Below, one piece after another: positions 50,881-59,883 of a stretch of DNA of 64,000 nucleotides (the stretch's first letter is position 1; each line of letters starts with the position of its first letter). A program made the position numbers and the translations under genes. The DNA lies in contig NZ_JABBXA010000004.1 in assembly GCF_014161445.1 (NCBI RefSeq), positions 244,075-308,074 of the forward strand, written 5' to 3'. The notes below the pieces were generated by a model. That model was given only the letters and a program-made list of their open reading frames with translations. It was not told the origin of the DNA and did not search any database. The stretch is from Microbispora sp. H13382. GTDB taxonomy: Bacteria > Actinomycetota > Actinomycetes > Streptosporangiales > Streptosporangiaceae.

Positions 50881-52443
50881 ATGCTCCCAGTCTTCCGGAA
50901 GGTGTTCCGGAGCGCCGCGTTACGATGCGGCGTGGCGGCCGCCGCCGCGCTCACCGCGACCGTGTCACTCCCCACGGCCGCGCACGCGGCCGACCCGGCC
51001 TACAAGGTGCTCGTCTTCTCCAAGACGGCCGGTTTCCGGCACGACTCCATTCCCGCGGGTATCCAGGCGATCCGCGACCTGGGCGCCGCGAACAACTTCA
51101 CCGTCACCGCCACCGAGGACTCGACGGCCTTCACCACATCCAACCTCGCCCAGTTCAAGGCGGTGGTCTTCCTCAGCACGACAGGGGACGTGCTCAACGA
51201 CGCCCAGCAGACGGCCTTCGCCTCCTACGTCGACGGGGGCGGCGGCTACGTCGGCGTGCACGCGGCGGCCGACACCGAGTACGACTGGCCGTACTACGGG
51301 CGGCTGGTGGGCGCCTGGTTCAACAGCCACCCGGCGATCCAGCAGGCGAGGGTCAAGACCGAGGACGCCACGCATCCCGCGACCACCGGCCTGCCGGCGA
51401 CGTGGACGCGGACCGACGAGTGGTACAACTACCGCACCAACCCCCGGTCCACCACGCACGTGCTGCAGACCCTGGACGAGACCAGCTACAGCGGCGGGAA
51501 CATGGGCGGCGACCACCCGATCACCTGGTGCCACCCCCAGGCCTCCGGACGGTCGTTCTACACGGGCCTCGGCCACACGATCGAGTCCTACGCAGAGGCG
51601 AACTTCCGCACCCTGCTGCTCGGAGCCATCCGGTACGCCGCCGGAATGGTGCAGGCCAACTGCGCTCCTCCCACCGGTGACGGCACGATCGAGGCCGAGT
51701 CCTACACCTCGCAGTTCGGCGTCCAGCAGGCGGCCCACGCCACGGCGAGCGGGGGCAAGACCGTCGGCTACATCGACAACGGTGACTGGGTGGGCTACTC
51801 CTCAGTGAGCACAGCGGGCGCGACCGGGTTCACCGCCCGGGTCTCCTCGGCGGGGGCCGGTGGCACCATCCAGATTCGGTCCGGCTCGCAGACCGGAACC
51901 GTGCTCGGATCGGTTTCCGTCCCGGTGACCGGCAGTTGGGACACCTTCACGACCGTGTCCACCACGCTGACCGGGTCGGCCTCCGGGTCGCTCTTCCTGG
52001 TCTTCACCGGGGGAGCAGGCAACCTGTTCGACCTCGACACGTTCTCGCTGACCAAGTCCGCCGCGACCACGGTGGAGGCGGAGTCGTACACGTCGCAGTT
52101 CGGCGTCCAGCAGGCGGCCCACGCCACGGCGAGCGGGGGCAAGACCGTCGGCTACATCGACAACGGTGACTGGGTGGGCTACTCCTCGGTCAACACCCAG
52201 GGGGCGAAGGGCTTCTCCGCCCGGGTCTCCTCGGCGGGGGCCGGTGGCACCATCCAGGTCCGGTCCGGCTCGCAGACCGGAACCGTGCTCGGATCGGTTT
52301 CCGTCCCGGTGACCGGCAGTTGGGACACCTTCACGACCGTGTCCACCACGCTGACCGCGTCGGCCTCCGGATCGCTCTTCCTGGTCTTCACCGGGGGAGC
52401 AGGCTCACTGTTCGACGTCGACACCATAACCATCACCAAGTAA
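50881..52443 (+). CDS. Secreted ThuA-like protein with two CBM6-like domains
   Basis: This is a 520-residue protein with a signal peptide ending in AAHAAD (about residue 38). Residues 39-260 form a ThuA (class I glutamine amidotransferase-like) domain: VLVFSKTAGFRHDSIPAG, GGGYVGVHAAADTEYDWPYY, MGGDHPITWCH and GRSFYTGLGHTIESYAE. ThuA proteins take part in trehalose and other sugar use, probably in glycoside or keto-sugar metabolism. Two nearly identical CBM6-like domains follow (VGYIDNGDWVGYSSV in both). Domain type and position tie it to the preceding dehydrogenase as a carbohydrate-processing pair. ATG at 50881 gives the proper signal sequence. Confidence 0.9.
   Translation: MLPVFRKVFRSAALRCGVAAAAALTATVSLPTAAHAADPAYKVLVFSKTAGFRHDSIPAGIQAIRDLGAANNFTVTATEDSTAFTTSNLAQFKAVVFLSTTGDVLNDAQQTAFASYVDGGGGYVGVHAAADTEYDWPYYGRLVGAWFNSHPAIQQARVKTEDATHPATTGLPATWTRTDEWYNYRTNPRSTTHVLQTLDETSYSGGNMGGDHPITWCHPQASGRSFYTGLGHTIESYAEANFRTLLLGAIRYAAGMVQANCAPPTGDGTIEAESYTSQFGVQQAAHATASGGKTVGYIDNGDWVGYSSVSTAGATGFTARVSSAGAGGTIQIRSGSQTGTVLGSVSVPVTGSWDTFTTVSTTLTGSASGSLFLVFTGGAGNLFDLDTFSLTKSAATTVEAESYTSQFGVQQAAHATASGGKTVGYIDNGDWVGYSSVNTQGAKGFSARVSSAGAGGTIQVRSGSQTGTVLGSVSVPVTGSWDTFTTVSTTLTASASGSLFLVFTGGAGSLFDVDTITITK
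51691..52437 (+). repeat. Two near-identical CBM6-coding repeats
   Basis: Unit 1 starts at 51691 and unit 2 at 52075 (offset 384 bp). Long runs are identical, for example GGCAAGACCGTCGGCTACAT and CAGACCGGAACCGTGCTCGG. The last domain of the preceding gene (from about 50,425) is a more diverged third relative. Recent duplication or gene conversion is likely. Confidence 0.9.
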
Positions 52444-52619
52444 CCCAAACCGCGGTGGTGCCCGCCCGGGGCATCGGGCGGGCACACGCGATCTCCTGGT
52501 GACGGGTCGGGCGCAGCAGGAACTTGTAGGACCTACGCACGGCCGCTCCCCTTGGGGGCGCGCTCGTACTGCGTCTCGATCGCCACTTGGCCGCGTCCGC
52601 CGGCCGTCTCGCGGCGGCC

Positions 52620-52893
52620 CAGCAGGTGTCGCCCGTAACAAGCGCGGGTCCAAGCGGCGACGCAAAGCCGTCTCCGCTCCCTGAAGGGAGCGGCTTCTCG
52701 CTAAGCCGCTTCCGCCACGCCTCGGCGACCCACCTGTGACGGGTGCGGCGGTCGGGCTGCACCGCGCACGGGAGAACTGCGTCACCCAGGCCGAGTTCGC
52801 CTGTACGGCGTGCGGTCACGAGGCGCACGCCGACGCGAACGCGGCCGTCAACATCCTCAGGGCAGGGCTTGCCCTTCGCGGCGCACATGCAGC
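52620..52893 (+). pseudogene. tnpB: 3' remnant of a TnpB (IS200/IS605-type) gene
   Basis: One frame gives ARNKRGSKRRRKA at 52632-52670. After a hairpin comes a zinc-ribbon piece in two frames: TCDGCGGRAAPRTGE (about 52730-52775), then a shift to NCVTQAEFACTACGHEAHAD and ANAAVNILRAGLALRGAHAA. This is the C-terminal OrfB/TnpB zinc ribbon with its CxxC pairs. The RuvC-like nuclease core is missing. The remnant ends where the convergent regulator gene ends (52894). Confidence 0.8.
52674..52693 (+). repeat. Hairpin inside the TnpB remnant
   Basis: CCGCTCCCTGAAGGGAGCGG is a perfect inverted repeat with a 2-base centre. Such imperfect or perfect hairpins mark the ends of IS200/IS605-family elements; here it lies between two coding pieces, so the element was rearranged. 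Confidence 0.55.
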
Positions 52894-53919
52894 TCAGGCG
52901 TCGGGCTGTCGGCGTGCCTCGCTGAGCAGTCGGTCGCCGAGTTCGGTCCGCGAGTAGAGCACCTGCCGGCCCGCACGGCGCGAGGTGAGCAGCCCGGCGG
53001 CGCGCAGCGCCTGGAGGTGCACGCTGAGCGTCGGCGCGGAGAGCGCCATCTGAGTGGCGGCCTGGCTGGTCGACATCGGCAGGTCGAGCTGGGCCAGCAG
53101 GGCGGCCCGGGTCTGCCCGAGCACGCCGGCAAGCGCCGAGCCGGTCTGCTCGGGGTGCTCCTCCCAGAGCCGGCCGAGGCCGCGCGGGGAGTAGGAGACG
53201 CTGGGTGCCTCCGGCTGCGCGGTCCGCAGCAGGACGTCCGGCCAGGCGAAGGCGCACGGCACGAGGAACAGGCCGCGCCCGGCGCAGTCGGCGTGGCCCT
53301 CGTAGTACTTGACGATCTTTAGCGTCTGGTCGGCGAAGGTTACCGACGGATGCAGGTCGCTCATCATCCGGTCGACGCCGCCGTCGGCCAGGGTGTCGAG
53401 CCGGTAGGCGATGTCGTCGTTGAGTAACGCATCGATCCGCGGCCAGTCTGGGGCGATCGCGACCCGGTGGTACGCCTCGAGCGCCTCCGTGACGGGGCCG
53501 ATGCCCGCATCCGGCCGGTCCACCAGCGCCTGGAGCAGGGCTCGCCGTCCTTCGCGGCCGGGCCCCTGCTGGGCGACCGGATGGGCCGCCAGGTGCGCCA
53601 ACTCCTGCGCCACGATCTCCGGATCGGCGTCGGCGATCTGCGCCAGCGCGTCCGCGAAGGTCGAGGACCGGCGACCGGGCGGCGGCACCAGGAAGTCGGG
53701 GATGTAGCCCTCCGGACGCACCAGCGCCCGAAGTAGGTCGAGGTCGCGCTCGCGCAGCCGGCCCGCTCGCTCGGCGAACCTGTCGATCCAGGGACGGTGC
53801 AGGTGCCGCCCTTGCCTGCGGGCGGCCAGCGTACGCAGGCTGGCGACGGTCTCCATGAGGGGCGAGGCGGCGAAGCGCACGCGGGTCAAGTCCGTCGCCG
53901 TGAAGTGCAGGTGGATCAC
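52894..53919 (-). CDS. ArsR-type winged-helix regulator with N-terminal DUF5937-like domain
   Basis: A 341-residue protein. The large N-terminal part (residues 1-240: LHFTATDLTRVRFAASPLME, EGYIPDFLVPPPG, VSYSPRGLGRLWEE) matches the actinobacterial regulators annotated DUF5937. The C-terminal winged helix is LPMSTSQAATQMALSAPTLS, VHLQALRAAGLLTSRRAGRQ, VLYSRTELGDRLL. GTG at 53919 has AAGGGG upstream. It is divergent from a reductase/questin-oxidase gene pair, and the palindrome at 53933-53954 lies just in front of its own start, so autoregulation and control of the pair are likely. Confidence 0.88.
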   Translation of the reverse strand: MIHLHFTATDLTRVRFAASPLMETVASLRTLAARRQGRHLHRPWIDRFAERAGRLRERDLDLLRALVRPEGYIPDFLVPPPGRRSSTFADALAQIADADPEIVAQELAHLAAHPVAQQGPGREGRRALLQALVDRPDAGIGPVTEALEAYHRVAIAPDWPRIDALLNDDIAYRLDTLADGGVDRMMSDLHPSVTFADQTLKIVKYYEGHADCAGRGLFLVPCAFAWPDVLLRTAQPEAPSVSYSPRGLGRLWEEHPEQTGSALAGVLGQTRAALLAQLDLPMSTSQAATQMALSAPTLSVHLQALRAAGLLTSRRAGRQVLYSRTELGDRLLSEARRQPDA

Positions 53920-53932
53920 GCGGCGCCCCTTC

Positions 53933-53954
53933 CGATTAGATCCGAGCCTAATCG
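53933..53954. promoter_or_regulatory. Palindromic operator between divergent genes
   Basis: CGATTAG, 8 bases, CTAATCG: perfect 7-bp arms, AT-rich for this genome, 14 bases before the regulator start and 67 before the reductase start. Good candidate binding site of the adjacent winged-helix regulator. Confidence 0.7.
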
Positions 53955-54020
53955 TGGCCGTGCGCGTGAGGTCACCGCAGACTGAGGACATCCACCCCGA
54001 CCACGGATAGGACATCGAAG

Positions 54021-54602
54021 ATGCGCACGCTGATCTACACCGCCTTCGTCTCGCTGGACGGTGTCGTCGACTCTCCCGGCGGCGGCAGCCGCTCCGAGGC
54101 CCACCGCAGCGGCGGCTGGACCTTCAAGGACATCGAGTTCCTGCCCGAGGCGTACGAGCTCAAGGGTCGGGAGACCGAGGAGGCCACCGCGCTGATGTTC
54201 GGCCGGACCAGCTACGAGGTGTTCTCGCCGGTGTGGCCGGACATGGAGGAGTTCGCCGCTCTCAAGGAACTGCCGAAGTACGTCGTCTCGACCACCCTCG
54301 GCCAGGACGCCCTCGTCGACAACTGGGGTGACATCACGATCCTGCGCTCCCTCGAGGACGTCGTGAAGGTCAAGGAGACCGACGGCGGCTCCATCTTCAT
54401 CCACGGCAGCGCCACCCTCGCCCGCAACCTCTCCGACGCCGGTCTGATCGACCGCTACCACCTGCTGGTCTTTCCCGTGCTGCTCGGAGCGGGCAAGCGG
54501 ATGTTCAGCGACACCGACAAGGACAAGCAGATGCTGAAGGTGGTCGAGTCCGAGACGTACGCCAACGGCATCACCAAGCTCGTCTACGACGTCGTCCGCT
54601 GA
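54021..54602 (+). CDS. Dihydrofolate reductase-like (RibD C-terminal) family protein
   Basis: The 193-residue single-domain protein has YTAFVSLDGVVDSPGG at the N-terminus, LMFGRTSYEVFSPVWP in the middle and FIHGSATLARNLSDAGLIDR with the late LVFPVLLGAGKRMF. These are typical of the NADPH-binding DHFR/RibD superfamily members of unknown substrate that are common in actinomycetes. It lies one base before the questin-oxidase-like gene and is presumably co-translated. Confidence 0.92.
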   Translation: MRTLIYTAFVSLDGVVDSPGGGSRSEAHRSGGWTFKDIEFLPEAYELKGRETEEATALMFGRTSYEVFSPVWPDMEEFAALKELPKYVVSTTLGQDALVDNWGDITILRSLEDVVKVKETDGGSIFIHGSATLARNLSDAGLIDRYHLLVFPVLLGAGKRMFSDTDKDKQMLKVVESETYANGITKLVYDVVR

Positions 54603-54603
54603 G

Positions 54604-55695
54604 GTGGCCGTCATGACCCGCGAATCGATGACGGAGGCCCTGCCCGCAGCGTACGAACGACTGCACGCGTACGGGCCGGAGTTCGGCGGTGACGAGGAGG
54701 GCAACCACGGGCTGACCAACCACGGTCCGATGGCCGTGGAGGTCATGGTCCGGCGGGGACTCGACATCGACGTCGAGGGCTGGCTCGACCGCTACGTACG
54801 CCGCCTGGCGGAGCTGCCCGGCACGAGCGCGGCCATCCAGCCCGGCGAGTGGGGCGCGGCGCTGGGCCAGGCGCGACGACTGCCCGACTGGACCGCGTAC
54901 TTCCGGCACGAGCTGACCGAGCGCCCGTGGCAGGAAGTGCTCGCCGTGTGGTGGCCCCGGCTGCTACCGGGCATCGTGGCCGGCTCGACCCACGGCGTGA
55001 TCCGGGTCAGCCACGCGGTGCGTACACTGCGCGGCACCGCTTGCGCCCCAGCACGCCAGACCCTCGACGAGCTGGCCCACGGGCTGGCGTTCTGGGCGGC
55101 GCGCTACCGCGAGCTCGCCGGGGTGGTCGCGCCGGAGGGCGCCCTCACACCGCAACAGGCCCTGACAGCCGTCACCCGGCTCAACGACCAAAGCGGCTTC
55201 ATCGCCCACCGGCTCGACCGGCTCGAGCGCAGCCCGGGCTGGACTGCGAGCCTGCGCGCGCTGAAACCCGCCGCGTCCGCCGAGGAGGTCCCCGCGCGGC
55301 TGGAGTCGCTCGTCGACAGCGCCGCCAGGGCCTACCTCAGGCTCGGCCACGGCTCGCCGGTCCTGCTGGTCCACGCCGCTACCGCGCCCAACGCCGTGCG
55401 GCACGTGCTCCCGGTCCTGCCGGCCGAGCAGTGGCTGCCGAGCCTGACGGCGGCCTGGGCGGCCGTGGCGGCGGTCATCGCGACGTACGCCCCGGCCCGG
55501 CCGGCCCCGCACGCGGAGATCGTCCGGCGCTATCCCGAGCTGACCCGCGAGGACACGCTCCAACGGGCGGCTGAGCACGGCGACGAGCACGTCCTGAAGT
55601 TCGCCGACACCGCCGTCGAGTCCTACGACCGCACCGGCGACCCCGAGCTGCTCGCCGCGACCCTGCACGTCGGCGAGCTGATCGACCGTCCCTGA
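54604..55695 (+). CDS. Questin oxidase-like protein (DUF4243 family)
   Basis: A 363-residue helical protein related to fungal questin oxidase, which opens an anthraquinone ring in a Baeyer-Villiger-type reaction. Signature stretches are LTNHGPMAVEVMVRRG, WWPRLLPGIVAGSTHGVIRV, SHAVRTL and the late VLLVHAATAPNAVRHVLPVL. Conserved His residues in NHGP, GSTHG and VSHAVR may form the active site; no flavin motif is visible. With the neighbouring reductase it may modify a polyketide or aromatic compound, but the substrate is unknown. An ATG three codons later (54613) is an alternative start. Confidence 0.88.
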   Translation: MAVMTRESMTEALPAAYERLHAYGPEFGGDEEGNHGLTNHGPMAVEVMVRRGLDIDVEGWLDRYVRRLAELPGTSAAIQPGEWGAALGQARRLPDWTAYFRHELTERPWQEVLAVWWPRLLPGIVAGSTHGVIRVSHAVRTLRGTACAPARQTLDELAHGLAFWAARYRELAGVVAPEGALTPQQALTAVTRLNDQSGFIAHRLDRLERSPGWTASLRALKPAASAEEVPARLESLVDSAARAYLRLGHGSPVLLVHAATAPNAVRHVLPVLPAEQWLPSLTAAWAAVAAVIATYAPARPAPHAEIVRRYPELTREDTLQRAAEHGDEHVLKFADTAVESYDRTGDPELLAATLHVGELIDRP

Positions 55696-55706
55696 CGGGA
55701 GAAAGG

Positions 55707-55757
55707 TCAGATCCCCACGACGACCTTGGCGCGGACGTGCGCGACCTCGAGGTGATG
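55707..55757 (-). pseudogene. Possible C-terminal scrap of a zinc-type alcohol dehydrogenase
   Basis: On the minus strand the frame before the TGA at 55707 reads HLEVAHVRAKVVVGI, like the HVRGKVVL(R)I ending of quinone oxidoreductases. Only about 17 codons remain. Confidence 0.3.
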
Positions 55758-55779
55758 GGTACTCCGGCTCCGCCCACTC

Positions 55780-56019
55780 CTACGTCTGGCAGGAAGCTCG
55801 GAAACCCGCCCTCACGCCGGCCCAGGTCGCGTCTCCGCGCATCCGCATAGACACGCCGTGCCGATGCAGGTGTCGGCTGACCGTCTGCCGCGCGATTCCG
55901 AACCGCTCGGCCAGCTCGTATACCGTCGCGCCGGCTTCATAGGCCGCGATGAGCTCCTGCACCTGGGTCTTGTTGAGCCCGATCTCATCCTTCGGTGAGC
56001 CGTCACTCCCCGTCCCAGA
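55780..56019 (-). pseudogene. Helix-turn-helix remnant of a resolvase/invertase-type protein
   Basis: The minus strand encodes [40 protein letters not shown] and GVSMRMRG, then unrelated sequence to a stop. This is the Hin-like C-terminal DNA-binding domain of serine recombinases and related actinomycete proteins. The catalytic part is absent. With the TnpB scrap it marks past insertions near the left edge of the catabolic operon. The DNA between 56,020 and 56,174 shows nothing further. Confidence 0.6.
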
Positions 56020-56174
56020 CCGACACCGAGCGGCCCGCGCCGGCCCGACATGCTTGGCTGGAAGTCGGGCCGTGGCGGAGCAGGCAGGCCAAACGGAGGC
56101 ACCCGCCGAGCCGCAGATCGGATCGCTTAGCGCAGCCGATCGGCGCGGCCGATGGTCGCGGCATCGCGCTGGGA

Positions 56175-56957
56175 TCACTGCGGGGCGCGGCGGGGTAGGT
56201 CGCTGATCTGGGCCTGGGTCAGCTCGACGGCCTCGCGTAGCGAGGCCACGTACGCCGAGACGCCGGAGCGATCGAACCGGACCGAGGGAACGGCGACGGT
56301 GAAGGCGGCGACGGCCTTGCCCGCCGGGTCGCGGATGGCCACGCCGACGCCGCTCACTCCCTGCTCGGTTTCCTCGTTGTTCATGCCGTAGCCGCGCCTG
56401 CGGACGGTCATGAGCTGGGTCTTCAGCGCGGCCAGCGTGGCGATCCTGGCGGTGGGCCAAGGCGGTAGGCCGCCCCTGTGCAGCACCTCCAGGTCGGTGT
56501 TGCTCAACTCGGCAAGCAGGGCCTTGCCCCCGGCCGAGCAGTACGCGGGCATCAGGTCGCCGACCCGCACGCCGACCCGGAGCGGGGCGTCGCACTCGAT
56601 TCCGTCGATGAACTTGATGCTCCATCGTTGCAGCACCATGAGCTGGACGGTCTCGCCGACGGCGGCGTGCAGGTGGTCGAGCCCGGCCCGGGCCGTCGCC
56701 CTGAGCTCGCTCGTGCTCAGGGCGGTGTCGTGCTGCTGACTGATCGCCGGGCCCGCGCGGTACCGGCGTTCCCGGTCCTGGACGGCGAAGCCGCGGTAGA
56801 CCAGCGCGCCGAGCAGCCGGTGCGCGGTGGAGGGTGCGACGGCGAGGCGTTCCGCCGCGGCCTTGACGGTCAGCAGTTCGCCGTGACGCAGCATCTCGAC
56901 CAGGCGTAGCGCCCGGTCGACCGATTCCAGCGGCGACCCCGACTCGAGGGTTTCCAT
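56175..56957 (-). CDS. IclR family transcriptional regulator
   Basis: A 260-residue regulator with an N-terminal winged helix ([40 protein letters not shown]) and the IclR effector domain with the [15 protein letters not shown] and [15 protein letters not shown] motifs. Family members commonly control aromatic-compound breakdown in answer to a ring-cleavage or hydroxybenzoate-type ligand. It is the last gene of the minus-strand operon, 8 bases after the amidohydrolase gene, so it probably senses a substrate or product of this pathway. Confidence 0.93.
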   Translation of the reverse strand: METLESGSPLESVDRALRLVEMLRHGELLTVKAAAERLAVAPSTAHRLLGALVYRGFAVQDRERRYRAGPAISQQHDTALSTSELRATARAGLDHLHAAVGETVQLMVLQRWSIKFIDGIECDAPLRVGVRVGDLMPAYCSAGGKALLAELSNTDLEVLHRGGLPPWPTARIATLAALKTQLMTVRRRGYGMNNEETEQGVSGVGVAIRDPAGKAVAAFTVAVPSVRFDRSGVSAYVASLREAVELTQAQISDLPRRAPQ

Positions 56958-56965
56958 CGCTCCCT

Positions 56966-57862
56966 CTACGCTGTGAGCCGAAGCAGCCGGATCGCGTTGT
57001 CCTTCATGATTAGCGACCGTACCTCGTCATTGATCTCCAGCTTGCCGAAATCGGACAGCCACCGGTCCGGGGTGAGCAGCGGATAGTCGGAGCCGAACAG
57101 CACCTTGTGCTTGAGCAGCGAGTTCGCCTGCCGGACGAGCTGCGGCGGGAAGTACTTGGGCGACCAGCCACTGAGGTCGATGTAGACGTTCGGCTTGTGC
57201 GTGGCGATCGAGATCTGCGCGTCCACCCATGGCACGGCCGGGTGGGCCATGACGATGTCCAGGCCGGGGAAGTCGGCCGCGACGTCGTCGAGCAGCATCG
57301 GGTCGGCGTACCGCAGCTTGATGCCCCGGCCGCCGGGGAGTCCGCTGCCGATGCCGGTCTGGCCGGTGTGGAACAGCGCGACCACCCCCAGCTCCTCCAG
57401 CGCCGCGTACAGCGGGTAGAACTCGGTGGAGTTCGGCTCGAACGCCTGCATGCTGGGATGGAACTTGAAGCCGCGCACGCCGTACTCCTCGACCAGGCGG
57501 CGGGCCTGGGCGACGGCGGCCGAGCCGCGGCGCGGGTCCACGGACCCGAACGGGATGAGCACGTCGGCGTGCTCCGCGGCCTGTTCGGCGATCTCCTCGC
57601 TGGATAGCGCCGGGTGGTTCATCCCGGTTGAGGCGTCCACGGTGAAGACGACGGCGGCCATGTTCCGCTCGCGGTAGTAGGAGGCCAGCTCGTCGATGGT
57701 CGGCGTGCGGTTGTCGCCGGACTTGAAGTACTTCGCGGAGGCGGCGAGCAGTTCGTCGTCGAGCGCGAAGTGCCGGTGGTCGCGGTCGGCCTCGATGTGG
57801 GTGTGCACGTCGATGGCCACGACGCCGGCGACGTCGATGGCGGGTTCGTAGCGGGTGGTCAT
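56966..57862 (-). CDS. Amidohydrolase family protein, probable aroyl-beta-ketoacyl-CoA hydrolase
   Basis: This 298-residue amidohydrolase-2 TIM barrel has [10 protein letters not shown] (metal His pair), [36 protein letters not shown] and [14 protein letters not shown] (late Asp). The same family includes CouO, the enzyme proposed to split 4-hydroxyphenyl-beta-ketopropionyl-CoA to 4-hydroxybenzoate and acetyl-CoA in Rhodococcus p-coumarate breakdown. Here it directly follows (ATGA overlap) a CoA ligase of the beta-keto-acid type, so the same retro-Claisen-like hydrolysis is the best guess. A decarboxylase of the resorcylate type is the main alternative. Confidence 0.85.
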   Translation of the reverse strand: MTTRYEPAIDVAGVVAIDVHTHIEADRDHRHFALDDELLAASAKYFKSGDNRTPTIDELASYYRERNMAAVVFTVDASTGMNHPALSSEEIAEQAAEHADVLIPFGSVDPRRGSAAVAQARRLVEEYGVRGFKFHPSMQAFEPNSTEFYPLYAALEELGVVALFHTGQTGIGSGLPGGRGIKLRYADPMLLDDVAADFPGLDIVMAHPAVPWVDAQISIATHKPNVYIDLSGWSPKYFPPQLVRQANSLLKHKVLFGSDYPLLTPDRWLSDFGKLEINDEVRSLIMKDNAIRLLRLTA

Positions 57863-59883
57863 GATTCTCCCTGCGGGTGAATGCGGTGCCGGGCGAGGTC
57901 GGCGAAGGCGGTGAGCGTGTCGGGGTCGGCGACCGCGTCCATGTTGACCACGGCCTGAGGCGCCTCGCCGCGCAGGATGCGCTTTACCGGGAGTTCCAGC
58001 TTCTTGCCGGTCCGGGTGTACGGGACCTTCGCTAGCCGAAGGATCCGGTCCGGGACGTGCCGGGGCGAGAGCCCGGTGCGGATCGTCCGGACGATCGTGT
58101 CCCGCAGCGTTTCGTCGAGCGGCCCGCCGGCGGAGGGGACGACGAACAGCAGCAGCTCACCGGTGCCGCCCTCCGGGTCTTCCAGGTGGACGACGAGGCT
58201 GTCCGCGACGCCGTCGATCTCCTCCACTGCCCGGTAGAACTCGGCGGTGCCGAGGCGTACGCCGCCGCGGTTGAGCGTGGCGTCGGATCGGCCGGTGATC
58301 ACGCTGCTGCCCAGCTCGCTGAACCTGATCCAGTCGCCGTGCCGCCACACCCCGGGGTAGGTGCCGAAGTACGCGTCGCGGTAGCGGCTGCCGTCCCGGT
58401 CGCCCCAGAAGCCGACCGGCATGGACGGCATCGGCGAGGTGATCACCAGCTCGCCCAGCTCGCCGACCACGACGTCGCCCTTTTCGTCGTACGCCTTGGC
58501 GTCCACGCCGAGGCTGGGGCCGGACATCTCGCCGAGCCAGACCGGCTGCTCGGGGCTGCCCTGCACGATGCCGGTGCACACGTCGGTGCCACCGCTGCCC
58601 ACGTTGAGCAGCACGTCGTCGCCGAACTGCTCGTGGATCCACCGGTAGCCCTCCGCGGCCAGCGGGCTGCCGACCGCGCCGATCTGCCGGATGCTGGACA
58701 GGTCGAAGTCGCGGCCCGGGTTGAGCCCGGCCTTGCGGCACGCCATCAGGTACGGCGGGCTGATGCCCATCAGCGTCGTCCGGGTGCGCTCCGCGAGCCG
58801 CCACTGGAAGTTCAGGTCCGGATATGTCGGATCGCCGTCGATCAGGACGACCGAGCTGCGGGTCAGCAGCGCGGAGACCAGCATGTTCCACACCATCCAC
58901 GCCGTGGTGGAGAACCACAGCAGCCGGTCGCCAGGCTGGAGATCCCACTGGAGCGCGTGGTTCTTCAGGTGCTCCAGCAGCACGCCGCCGTGACCGTGCA
59001 CGATCGGCTTGGGCCTGCCGGTCGTCCCGGAGGTGAACAGCACACACAGCGGGTGGTCGAACGGCACCGGCTCGAACGCGGGCTCGCCCGGCGCGTCGCC
59101 CGGATCGCCGAGCAGCTCCGCCCAGGACAGCGTCCCCGGCAGGTCCTGTGTACCGTTCGGCACGTGCACGACGTGCTTGAGCGTCGGCAGCCCGGCCCTG
59201 ATCTCCTCCACAGCCGCCCTGCGGTCGATGTGCTTGGCGCCGTAGGTGTATTCGGAGACGGTGAGCAGCACAGTCGGCTCGATCTGCTCGAACCTGTCCA
59301 CGATGCCGGCTGGGCCGAACTCTGGAGAGCAACTCGCCCACACCGCGCCGAGACCGGCGGTGGCCAGGAACGCCACCATGGTCTCCGGGATGTTCGGCAG
59401 GTAGGCCACGACCCGGTCGCCCCGGCCTACACCCAGCCGGCGCAGGCCCGCCTGGGCCCTGGCCACCTGGGCGCGCAGGTCGCCGAATGTCAGCTCCATC
59501 GGCGGCCGGTTCTGCGAGTGGGCCACGATCGCGACCGTGTCCGCGTCCTCCGGCAGGCCGAACGCGTGCTCCGCGTAGTTGAGCGTGGCCCCGGGGAACC
59601 ATTCGGCACCGGGCATCTCCCTGCGGCCGAGCACCTTCTCGTACGGTGTGTGCGCCCGGACCCCGAAGTAGTCCCAGATCGACGCCCAGAACCCTTCGAG
59701 GTCGGTGACCGACCAGCGCCACAGCTCGTCCCACCCGGAGAACCGCAGCCCGCGCTCGGTCTCCAGCCAGCGCAGGTAGCGCTGCACGCCCGACTCGCGG
59801 GAGGAGTCGTACGGTGGGGACGTCAGCGGTTCGAGACCCGCGGCGGCGGAGCGGGTGGCCAGGTCCACCGTCGGGTCAGCCAT
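57859..59883 (-). CDS. Acetoacetyl-CoA synthetase-like acyl-CoA ligase (beta-keto acid type)
   Basis: A 674-residue ANL-family enzyme that adenylates an acid and transfers it to CoA. Its motifs are YEKVLGRREMPGAEWFPGAT (AacS-specific N-terminus), LFTSGTTGRPKPIVHGHGG (ATP loop), GSGGTDVCTGIVQGSPEQ, GDWIRFSELGSSVITGRSDA and the C-terminal catalytic Lys in TRTGKKLELPVKRIL. The closest named group is acetoacetate-CoA ligase. In this operon the acid is more likely an aroylacetate such as 4-hydroxybenzoylacetate, also a beta-keto acid. Its start overlaps the upstream stop by eight bases. Confidence 0.93.
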   Translation of the reverse strand: MADPTVDLATRSAAAGLEPLTSPPYDSSRESGVQRYLRWLETERGLRFSGWDELWRWSVTDLEGFWASIWDYFGVRAHTPYEKVLGRREMPGAEWFPGATLNYAEHAFGLPEDADTVAIVAHSQNRPPMELTFGDLRAQVARAQAGLRRLGVGRGDRVVAYLPNIPETMVAFLATAGLGAVWASCSPEFGPAGIVDRFEQIEPTVLLTVSEYTYGAKHIDRRAAVEEIRAGLPTLKHVVHVPNGTQDLPGTLSWAELLGDPGDAPGEPAFEPVPFDHPLCVLFTSGTTGRPKPIVHGHGGVLLEHLKNHALQWDLQPGDRLLWFSTTAWMVWNMLVSALLTRSSVVLIDGDPTYPDLNFQWRLAERTRTTLMGISPPYLMACRKAGLNPGRDFDLSSIRQIGAVGSPLAAEGYRWIHEQFGDDVLLNVGSGGTDVCTGIVQGSPEQPVWLGEMSGPSLGVDAKAYDEKGDVVVGELGELVITSPMPSMPVGFWGDRDGSRYRDAYFGTYPGVWRHGDWIRFSELGSSVITGRSDATLNRGGVRLGTAEFYRAVEEIDGVADSLVVHLEDPEGGTGELLLFVVPSAGGPLDETLRDTIVRTIRTGLSPRHVPDRILRLAKVPYTRTGKKLELPVKRILRGEAPQAVVNMDAVADPDTLTAFADLARHRIHPQGES

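Noticed and set aside
57859..59883. Simple acetoacetate use as the operon's role
   Set aside because: The ligand-family name fits, but the phenylphosphate-synthase-like kinase, phosphatase and biotin carboxylase in the same operon have no place in acetoacetate metabolism.
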